From Desulfobulbaceae bacterium UBA2775 (GTDB lineage: Bacteria; Desulfobacterota; Desulfobulbia; Desulfobulbales; Desulfocapsaceae), in assembly GCA_002352445.1 (NCBI GenBank), contig DEIL01000114.1, forward strand, positions 3,010-23,700: DNA of 20,691 nt, in the 5' to 3' direction. A model generated the notes under the pieces. It was not told the DNA's origin and searched no databases. It saw nothing but the letters and a program-made list of their open reading frames with translations. Below, one piece after another: positions 14,955 through 20,691 of the stretch. The translations under genes and the position numbers were made by a program. The stretch's first letter is position 1, and the number at the start of each line of letters is the position of its first letter.

Positions 14955-16427
14955 TTACATAATAGGCTTCATTGCACTCATAACAGAACGAAGTTCCTCC
15001 CCTATCATCTCGATGGTGGTATAGCGGATCGATTCATTCACCTGGATCAGATCAATATTATCTACACCATTGTCCTTAAGGTCAAGGCCTTTACCGATCA
15101 TATCGGAATCAACAGTTTTCATAAAATCCTGAAGCAGTGGAATTGCGACGTGGGCAAAAAGATAGGTGCCATACTCGGCGGTATCCGAAATAACAACGTT
15201 CATTTCATACAGTTTTTTCCTGGCAACGAGATTGGCAATAAGCGGTACTTCATGCAGAGACTCATAATAAGCCGACTCCTCCTTGATACCTGAGGAAACC
15301 ATAGTATCAAAGGCCATCTCAACTCCCGCTTTAACCATTGCCACCATAAGAATACCGTTATCATAGTACTCCTGCTCGGCAATCTCATCTCCGGTTACCT
15401 CTGCCTGTTCAAAATTTGTTTCTCCGGTTTCCCTGCGCCATTTAAGGAGATTGGCATCATCATTCGCCCAGTCTTCCATCATGGTTTTGGAAAAATATCC
15501 TGACATGATATCATCCATATGCTTCTCAAAGAGAGGTTCAAGAATAGTTTTCAACTCCTCCGACAGGACAGCTGCCTTTATTTTCGCTGGATTCGACAAC
15601 CTGTCCATCATTGCGGTGATACCGCCATGCTTCAGGGACTCAGTGATAACCTCCCAGCCTTTTTGTACCAGTTTTGCGGCATAACCGGAATCAATCCCAT
15701 TTTCCATCATTTTGTCAAAACAGAGCAGGGACCCAACCTGCAGCATGCCGCAGAGAATAGTCTGCTCTCCCATAAGGTCGGACTTGACTTCGGCCACAAA
15801 CGAGGATTCCAGGACACCAGCCTTATCTCCCCCGGTGCCGCAGCAATAGGCCTTTGCAAGTTCCCAGCCGACGCCATTGGGATCATTTTCACCATGTACG
15901 GCAATAAGGGTCGGTACACCAAAACCACGTTTATACTCCTCTCTCACTTCCGTTCCGGGTGATTTAGGTGCCACCATTATAACAGTGAGGTCGTCGCGGA
16001 TCTGCATACCTTCCTCAACAATGTTGAAGCCATGAGAGTAGGAAAGGCATGCCCCCTGTTTCATAAGTGGCATTACGGTGGAAACAACGTTGGTATGCTG
16101 TTTGTCAGGTGTAAGGTTGATCACCAGATCTGCTTTGGGAATAAGCTCTTCATGGGTACCGACAACAAAATCATTTTCCGTGCCGTTTTTCCACGACTGC
16201 CGTTTTTCCGAAATTGCAGACTCCCGCAATGCGTACGAAACTTTCAAACCACTGTCTCGAAGATTGAGGCCCTGATTTAGCCCTTGAGCCCCACAACCCA
16301 CTATAACGATTTTTTTGCCCTTTAAGGCCTCTACGCCATCAAACTCAGAAGAATCCATCAAACGACATTTCGAAAGCTCTTCAATCTGGCGGCGCAATGA
16401 CAGCGTATTAAAATAATTGGTACTCAT
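14955..16427 (-). CDS. ilvC: Ketol-acid reductoisomerase, class II (long form)
   Basis: The enzyme performs the second shared step of isoleucine and valine synthesis, an Mg2+-dependent alkyl migration of 2-acetolactate or 2-aceto-2-hydroxybutyrate plus NADPH reduction. At 490 residues it is the long Escherichia coli type with a duplicated knotted domain, rather than the usual 330-residue class I form. The Rossmann motif is VIVGCGAQGLNQGLNL, with an RESAISEKRQSW loop that favours NADPH. VMVAPKSPGTEVREEYKRGFG is the conserved block before the catalytic domain, and DLMGEQTILCG supplies acidic metal ligands. The second half repeats the fold with ISDTAEYGTYL. GGGAGA precedes the ATG, and a terminator follows. 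No other ilv gene adjoins it in the window. Confidence 0.98.
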   Translation of the reverse strand: MSTNYFNTLSLRRQIEELSKCRLMDSSEFDGVEALKGKKIVIVGCGAQGLNQGLNLRDSGLKVSYALRESAISEKRQSWKNGTENDFVVGTHEELIPKADLVINLTPDKQHTNVVSTVMPLMKQGACLSYSHGFNIVEEGMQIRDDLTVIMVAPKSPGTEVREEYKRGFGVPTLIAVHGENDPNGVGWELAKAYCCGTGGDKAGVLESSFVAEVKSDLMGEQTILCGMLQVGSLLCFDKMMENGIDSGYAAKLVQKGWEVITESLKHGGITAMMDRLSNPAKIKAAVLSEELKTILEPLFEKHMDDIMSGYFSKTMMEDWANDDANLLKWRRETGETNFEQAEVTGDEIAEQEYYDNGILMVAMVKAGVEMAFDTMVSSGIKEESAYYESLHEVPLIANLVARKKLYEMNVVISDTAEYGTYLFAHVAIPLLQDFMKTVDSDMIGKGLDLKDNGVDNIDLIQVNESIRYTTIEMIGEELRSVMSAMKPIM

Positions 16428-16530
16428 TTTTATCTCCCTGGTTTTGGTATATTTTAATATTTATTTTCTGATTCCGTATGAAACTCAACTGCTTATTTCA
16501 TCATTCCCTTGCAGAAATCCTACTCGCAAC

Positions 16531-16556
16531 TGAATCCCTGCCTACGCGGGGATGAC
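16531..16556. repeat. Partial REP-like repeat upstream of ilvC and surE
   Basis: The sequence TGAATCCCTGCCTACGCGGG followed by GATGAC resembles the right arm of the REP pair at 17757-17780, with CCCTGC replacing CCCGCC. ATCCC and GGGGAT form its stem. It lies in the 286-base divergent gap between ilvC and surE; no clear promoter pair was identified for either gene there. Confidence 0.5.
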
Positions 16557-16713
16557 AACCCTGTGGCTCCTACTTTTCTTTGTACAGAGAATAACCGATA
16601 ATTGGATATATTGGGAAACTCTTATTGCGTCAAGTGATTTGTTCATGATATCATACCGTGTTCTGCAACAACCCCACCTGGAACCTTCTCTCCAGTTCAA
16701 ATCCGGAAATCCC

Positions 16714-17490
16714 ATGAAAACAATCCTTATAACCAACGATGACGGTATTCACAGCCCGGGAATTGAGGCTTTAGAACAGGCAATGTCAGAGCTTGGCAAG
16801 AGTGTAATCGTTGCACCTGATCGGGATAATTCAGCAGTTTCCCACTCCCTTACAATGAATCGTCCGCTCAGGGTAATTCAGCTGGCGAAAGATAAGTATA
16901 CAGTAGATGGCACGCCGACGGACTGTGTAGCTGTAGCTCTGAAAAAAATCCTTGTTGAACAGCCTGATTTACTGGTCTCGGGGATAAATACAGGGGCAAA
17001 CCTTGGTGATGATATCTCCTATTCGGGAACGGTTTCCGCCGCTATTGAAGGAACCATGTATTCAATACCCTCAATGGCCATCTCCGTGGCAGGAGAACCA
17101 CCATATGATTTCCGTTCCGCCATACAAATTGCCAGATGCATGGCCAAAAAAATCATGCAGAACTCCCTGCCGGAAAACACCCTGCTCAACATCAATGTGC
17201 CAAATGGTAACAAGTATAAAAAAATCAGGGTGACCAGACAGGGAAGAAGACTTTGGCAAAATGCGATCAGGGAAACCCTTGACCAGGGAGGAAATAAGCA
17301 TTACTGGATTGGTGGCGGAACCCCGGTTCCCGATCCTGAAGAAGATACCGATGTCCATGCTGTGGCAGATGGTCACGTTTCCATCACTCCTATCCAGCTT
17401 GATCTTACCAACCATGCCGGAATACACTATTTAAAGGAAAAATGGCAACTTGAAGACGCCGGTAATAATGACAGCACTCTGAAATTATGA
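16714..17490 (+). CDS. surE: 5'/3'-nucleotidase SurE
   Basis: The 258-residue protein starts MKTILITNDDGIHSPG, where Asp9 and Asp10 are the SurE metal ligands. It continues with VIVAPDRDNSAVSHSLT (the conserved serine of the metal site), VDGTPTDCV, and LLVSGINTGANLGDDISYSGTVSAA, the active-site Asn loop. LLNINVPN and HADGHVSITPIQLDLT-like segments complete the family. It dephosphorylates nucleoside 5'- and 3'-monophosphates in the cytoplasm. ATG 16714 is chosen because the family begins exactly here; the frame is open back to 16552 without homology. The ribosome-binding site is only GGA. The last codons and the stop coincide with the edge of an intergenic repeat. Confidence 0.97.
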   Translation: MKTILITNDDGIHSPGIEALEQAMSELGKSVIVAPDRDNSAVSHSLTMNRPLRVIQLAKDKYTVDGTPTDCVAVALKKILVEQPDLLVSGINTGANLGDDISYSGTVSAAIEGTMYSIPSMAISVAGEPPYDFRSAIQIARCMAKKIMQNSLPENTLLNINVPNGNKYKKIRVTRQGRRLWQNAIRETLDQGGNKHYWIGGGTPVPDPEEDTDVHAVADGHVSITPIQLDLTNHAGIHYLKEKWQLEDAGNNDSTLKL

Positions 17491-17617
17491 TGCCGTCGTA
17501 AAAAGTCCGATCTCCTGCGTTGTAGGTTTTTGACAGGACCCCGGCATACCGCATGTATAGCCGAGAACCTGCCAAAAACACTACGCCTTGTATATCAAAC
17601 TTTTAAACTTAGCCATC
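17489..17617. repeat. Long imperfect hairpin repeat (129 bp)
   Basis: The left arm (17489-17537, GATGCCGTCGTAAAAAGT to TTTTTGACAGG) pairs imperfectly with the right arm (17568-17617, CCTGCCAAAAACACTACG to AGCCATC). The apical part CGGCATAC/GTATAGCCG also pairs, so nearly the whole unit can fold back on itself. It begins at the last base pairs of surE. No open frame or ribosome-binding site lies inside. It resembles palindromic intergenic repeats known from Desulfobacterota genomes and could be a MITE-like or REP-type element. Confidence 0.7.
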
Positions 17618-17634
17618 TATAGCGGCAATCGACC

Positions 17635-17673
17635 TTTTTACGAGTTCATCAAATTATGATGGCGTCGTAAAAA
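17635..17673. repeat. Palindromic repeat unit TTTTTACGA...TCGTAAAAA
   Basis: TTTTTACGA (17635-17643) and TCGTAAAAA (17665-17673) are perfect inverted arms, and CATCA/TGATG pairs inside. The right half is the same sequence that opens the 129-bp hairpin at the surE stop. A degenerate third copy follows at 17792-17832. Confidence 0.65.
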
Positions 17674-17692
17674 ATCGAATTCTTCGTTATCC

Positions 17693-17780
17693 CGTCATTC
17701 CCGCGCAGGCGAAAGATAAGCGTAGACTTCGATCTAGTTATTTCAATACCTTCTGGATTCCCGCCTACGCGGGAATGACG
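17693..17780. repeat. Inverted pair of REP-like units, copy 2
   Basis: CGTCATTCCCGCG (17693-17705) and CGCGGGAATGACG (17768-17780) are a perfect 13-bp inverted pair 62 bases apart, the layout of a BIME. The left unit (17693-17737) matches copy 1 at 14149-14193 in reverse orientation. The right unit contains its own perfect stem ATTCCCGC-ctac-GCGGGAAT (17757-17776). ATTCCC-n8-GGGAAT is the general form of dRS3-like repeats. Confidence 0.68.
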
Positions 17781-17791
17781 GCGCGGGAGAC

Positions 17792-17832
17792 TTTTTACGA
17801 GTTTATCAAATTATGACAGAATCATAAAAAAT
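17792..17832. repeat. Degenerate third copy of the palindromic unit, abutting the CDF start
   Basis: TTTTTACGAGTTTATCAAAT continues as TATGACAGAATCATAAAAA, matching the 17635 unit with a decayed right arm (ATCATAAAAA for GTCGTAAAAA). It ends four bases before the CDF ATG and occupies the place where a ribosome-binding site would lie. Confidence 0.58.
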
Positions 17833-17836
17833 CAAA

Positions 17837-18748
17837 ATGACTGTAGCGGAAAGACACAAGAAAACCATCCTGGCAGTTAACCTGGGGCTTATTGCCAATA
17901 CACTTCTTGCCATCCTGAAAACAGGTGTGGGCATTATAGGCCACAGTCCCGCACTCCTGGCTGACGGTATCAACTCTACCTCAGATGTAGCCTATGGTAT
18001 CGTAGTACGAATATTCATGCGCTTTTCCGGCAAACCAGCCGATGAGGAGCACCCTTACGGTCATGACCGCCTTGAGTCCATTGCAGCGGTTGTGGTAGGC
18101 GCTTTTGTCATCACCACCGCAATATCTATCTTCTGGGCATCAATCAACAAAGTTTATGAGTTGTCCACCCGGACAGACAGTTCCCTTGGCGCAACAGAGC
18201 TGACACTCTGGATTGCCCTGTTTACAGTACTACTCAAGATCTGGCTCAGCTTCTGGACATATAATATTAGCAGACAGACTTCAAGTAATGTTGTCCAGGC
18301 CCTGGCAGCAGACCATCGCAATGACATCTTTTCCGCCATGGCGGCCAGCATCGGTATTATTTTCAGCCGCATGGGTTTTCTCTGGGTTGATCCTCTCGCA
18401 GGCGGCCTGGTGTCACTTATTATCCTCCATACCGGAATTGAAATCATCCGTGAGTCTGCTGCAGACCTCATGAACACCCTCCCTGGTCAGGAACTCTGTG
18501 AAACCATCCGTGAAAAACTGGCAAAAATTGACGAACCACTTGATATTGAGGAGATACATGGCCACAGGTTCGGTCAGTATATGGTTATCAATATAACAAT
18601 TGGAATTTCTCCCGAACTGACCGTTGCAGAAGGTGACCGGATAGCTACCCTGGTGGAAACAACATTACTGGCAGAGATAGAGTACATGAGAAGGGTCTTT
18701 GTTCATTACCACCCAATGGAAACGAGTAGGAAAGAGATTCCGGGCTAG
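17837..18748 (+). CDS. CDF metal exporter, Mn2+-type metal site
   Basis: The 303-residue protein is a cation diffusion facilitator: six transmembrane segments in about residues 10-205 and a cytoplasmic domain (about 210-303) with the usual beta-alpha-beta pattern. LLADGINSTSDVAYG gives Asn46 and Asp50 in helix 2, HPYGHDRLE is the conserved loop, and ALAADHRNDIFSA gives Asp159 and Asp163 in helix 5. The resulting Asn-Asp/Asp-Asp quartet is what the MntE/MneP manganese exporters have, in contrast to the His-Asp pairs of zinc CDFs, so Mn2+ efflux coupled to protons is the best guess. The ATG lacks a Shine-Dalgarno sequence because a repeat abuts it. The stop codon lies inside the inverted end of the next element. 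Confidence 0.92.
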   Translation: MTVAERHKKTILAVNLGLIANTLLAILKTGVGIIGHSPALLADGINSTSDVAYGIVVRIFMRFSGKPADEEHPYGHDRLESIAAVVVGAFVITTAISIFWASINKVYELSTRTDSSLGATELTLWIALFTVLLKIWLSFWTYNISRQTSSNVVQALAADHRNDIFSAMAASIGIIFSRMGFLWVDPLAGGLVSLIILHTGIEIIRESAADLMNTLPGQELCETIREKLAKIDEPLDIEEIHGHRFGQYMVINITIGISPELTVAEGDRIATLVETTLLAEIEYMRRVFVHYHPMETSRKEIPG

Positions 18749-18971
18749 CCCGAATTTCTCATGAAAATTGTGTCAATTGAGCTGTTGTTACTTCATTTCA
18801 ATATGTTAAGCAAACAGTAGGATTTTGACAAATTTACACAACGTTCATCAAAGATCAGCCCAGGCAATGTCATCTCCTGCAGTATTTTGGCAGTAAACAT
18901 AGCTTATTATCGTTCACTACCAAAAACTTTGAATATGACACCGCCTGAACTGATGAGAAATGCGGGCTAGC
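18744..18971. mobile_element. 228-bp element with 19-bp inverted ends (MITE or IS remnant)
   Basis: GCTAGCCCGAATTTCTCAT (18744-18762) and ATGAGAAATGCGGGCTAGC (18953-18971) are inverted copies with one mismatch. The left end overlaps the CDF stop. The interior has a plus-strand frame of about 48 codons that ends in GGC TAG inside the right end and reads SILAVNIAYYRSLPKTLNMT near its close. It could be the tail of a transposase, but I do not recognise it. No target duplication is visible. This accounts for most of the 319-base gap before trkA; 18972-19067 holds nothing distinctive. Confidence 0.58.
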
Positions 18972-19067
18972 ACAAAAATTGCAATTCCTGCTTCAAAGGA
19001 GTAAAATTTCCAGTCGCCGGCCATCACTGTCCAGCAAAATACACTTTTCAATTGACGGGAAAATCTT

Positions 19068-20477
19068 ATGTTTCGAAAAAAAACAGCTTCGGCGGAAAAA
19101 ATTTTAATCCTCGGGCTTGGCGGAGTTGGTCTTTATCTGGCCAAGCGCCTTATTCATGAAGAATATGCTATCACAATCATAGAGCCGGATGCTACACTTG
19201 TAGCCCATGCCGATGGCCAGATTGATGCCAGACTGATAAAAGGCAGTGCCATGGATATCTCGTGCTGGAAAGAGGCCAACGCCGAGACAATGGATTACCT
19301 TATCGCCGTCACGAATAATGACGCTATCAATATGATGGCCGCAATGATAGCCGACAGTTTTGGCATAGAACGTAAAATTGCCCGGGTACGTTCATCTGAT
19401 TTTGGCAACAGCGATTCGATACTGACTGCAGAAGACCTGAAACTCGACCTGCTCATCCATCCGGAAGAACTGCTTGCACAGGAGGTCGTGCGCCTTATAC
19501 AGATAAACTCCTCTAATGAAATGATTGACATCGCCCAGGGTGAATTCCAGCTCCTTGCAACAGGAGTTGATGAATCCTCTCCTCTGGCAAATAAGAAACT
19601 CAAAGATATTGCCGGATTGTACGATAGTTTCCCTTTCAGGGTAGTGGCAATCGCCCGGGGAATCAGTACCATTATTCCCGGTGGAGACGAACTGATTTTA
19701 CCCCATGACCACATCTTCATCATGGCGGCCCAGGAGAATCTGCCCAGCCTCATGGAGTTGACAGGGGTACGGAAACAGCGTCAGCAAAAAGTTATGATAC
19801 TCGGTGGCGGACTGGTCGGCTCCCGCATTGCAGAGCTACTTGAAAAATCAGTGTCGGTAAAGCTTCTGGAAAAGGACGAGCAACGGGCTCTGGAACTCTC
19901 CTCCGCTCTGGCCCATACAGATGTAATGCATGGCGATGGATCAGATGGAGATGTTCTGGCAATGGCAGGCCTGCACAATATTGACACTTTTATCACAACA
20001 ACGGGTGAAAACGAAACGAATATCATGACCTGCCTGCTCGCCAAGCATCTCAGAGAAAAAAATAACATTAACGGCAACAAAAAGAAGGAATTCACAACCA
20101 TAGCTCTGGTGAGCAAGGAAGATTATCTGGTTCTGGCGGCAACAATCGGCTCTGATATCGCTCTGAATAAAAAAGTGATGGCAGGTAATGAAATTCTCAA
20201 ATTTATCCGAAGAAGTGAATTTCTCTCTGTTGCCCATCTCCATGGTTTTGATACTGAAGTGGTTGAACTAGCCGCTGGCAAGAAATCGCCCATCACCCAG
20301 AAACCACTCTCCAAACTGGACACTTTTTTTCAGGACAAACTCATAATCGGTGCTGTCTTCCGGGATGAAAGCTGGCAGATCGCCGTAGGCGACACACATA
20401 TTCAGGCCGGGGAATCCGTCATAGTCATCTGCCTGTCAAAACACCTCAAAGATGTACGAAAACTCTTTATCTGCTGA
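19068..20477 (+). CDS. trkA: Trk potassium uptake regulatory subunit TrkA
   Basis: The 469-residue protein has the duplicated layout of TrkA. Rossmann domain 1 (ILILGLGGVGLYLAKRL, residues 12-28, with acidic IIEPD) is followed by an RCK_C domain (about 145-230). Rossmann domain 2 (VMILGGGLVGSRIAELL, from about 244, with LLEKDE) is followed by a second RCK_C ending near the C-terminus. It binds NAD(H) or nucleotides and gates the membrane channel TrkH or TrkG, controlling K+ uptake from the cytoplasmic face. GSAMDISCWKEA and HGDGSDGDVLAMAG are the conserved 'G-D' blocks. The ribosome-binding site is weak (GGGAAAA). No trkH lies in the window, although it could be elsewhere. Confidence 0.96.
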   Translation: MFRKKTASAEKILILGLGGVGLYLAKRLIHEEYAITIIEPDATLVAHADGQIDARLIKGSAMDISCWKEANAETMDYLIAVTNNDAINMMAAMIADSFGIERKIARVRSSDFGNSDSILTAEDLKLDLLIHPEELLAQEVVRLIQINSSNEMIDIAQGEFQLLATGVDESSPLANKKLKDIAGLYDSFPFRVVAIARGISTIIPGGDELILPHDHIFIMAAQENLPSLMELTGVRKQRQQKVMILGGGLVGSRIAELLEKSVSVKLLEKDEQRALELSSALAHTDVMHGDGSDGDVLAMAGLHNIDTFITTTGENETNIMTCLLAKHLREKNNINGNKKKEFTTIALVSKEDYLVLAATIGSDIALNKKVMAGNEILKFIRRSEFLSVAHLHGFDTEVVELAAGKKSPITQKPLSKLDTFFQDKLIIGAVFRDESWQIAVGDTHIQAGESVIVICLSKHLKDVRKLFIC

Positions 20478-20577
20478 AGAACTCCAGGATAGTGCCCATT
20501 ATCACCCCACCCTCTTGTTAACAAGGCACGAGACTCCGGGTAAGGTGTTGCTGGATAGTTACCCTCCCTGCATTCAT

Positions 20578-20691
20578 TTAGTTGCCAAGCACCAGTTTAA
20601 TTCTATCCAGTGCCCAGTCAATCTCTTCTTTTTTAATAATAAGAGGTGGGGCAAATCGTATGGTATGGGTGTGGGTCTCTTTACATAAAAT
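20578..20691 (-). CDS. rocD: Ornithine aminotransferase-like protein, C-terminal end (5' part outside window)
   Basis: Read from the right edge on the minus strand, 37 codons encode LCKETHTHTIRFAPPLIIKK, then EEIDWALDRIKLVLGN and TAA at 20580-20578. The segment matches the end of class III aminotransferases: the pattern THGHTIRFAPPLVI with a following EEIDWALER helix is characteristic of ornithine-oxo-acid aminotransferase, and less so of acetylornithine aminotransferase. The PLP-lysine region lies beyond the window, so the assignment rests on this short tail. The enzyme converts ornithine and a 2-oxo acid to glutamate-5-semialdehyde and an amino acid. It converges on trkA across a 100-base gap. 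Confidence 0.78.
   Translation of the reverse strand: MLCKETHTHTIRFAPPLIIKKEEIDWALDRIKLVLGN

Noticed and set aside
17489..17832. CRISPR-like array in the surE-CDF gap
   Set aside because: The repeats are palindromic, unequal in size and irregularly spaced, with no unique spacers of constant length.
20514..20525. Perfect palindrome CTTGTTAACAAG between trkA and the convergent aminotransferase gene
   Set aside because: The two arms meet with no loop and there is no following T-run on either strand, so it is not supported as a terminator.
20452..20688. 78-codon plus-strand frame after trkA
   Set aside because: It lies antisense to the ornithine aminotransferase tail, which explains the DNA much better.

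Overview
The window reads as chromosomal DNA of a Desulfobacterota-like (formerly deltaproteobacterial) anaerobe, perhaps Desulfobulbales. This is an inference from gene content: a probable selenocysteine-containing rhodanese, an HgcB-type ferredoxin, the long class II ketol-acid reductoisomerase, and intergenic repeats of a kind common in that group. No rRNA, tRNA or CRISPR array was seen.

Left part (1-1912, +): the 3' part of an MFS transporter followed 7 bases later by a PLP aminotransferase, a likely two-gene operon. Region 1993-7150 looks by eye more AT-rich and patchy: an exported HAD phosphatase (-), an MBL-fold hydrolase and a histidine phosphatase (+), and a TetR regulator divergent from a DUF169 gene that probably starts at CTG. 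Between them lie apparent gene remnants, the clearest being the C-terminal third of a LysR regulator interrupted by an in-frame TAA.

Middle part (7198-12915): a small dicluster ferredoxin with all the cysteine hallmarks of HgcB sits behind a leader dense in overlapping inverted repeats. Convergent to it is a 674-residue EF-hand membrane protein of unknown function. Then comes an exported rhodanese whose frame is crossed by a TGA in the active-site loop, with a bacterial-SECIS-like hairpin 21 bases downstream. This is the most interesting object in the window. A membrane PAS-GGDEF-EAL protein follows on the minus strand.

Right part (12954-20691): minus-strand genes for an exported helix-hairpin-helix protein, a DUF4136-like lipoprotein, a PA14-domain exported protein and ilvC; then plus-strand surE, a CDF metal exporter with a manganese-type site, and trkA. 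The window ends inside an ornithine aminotransferase-like gene on the minus strand. The surE-CDF gap is a nest of hairpin repeats that supplies the surE stop codon. A 228-bp element with 19-bp inverted ends supplies the CDF stop codon.

Functionally the window mixes housekeeping (branched-chain amino acid synthesis, nucleotidase, K+ and metal homeostasis), signalling (c-di-GMP) and envelope proteins. The genes do not form one pathway.
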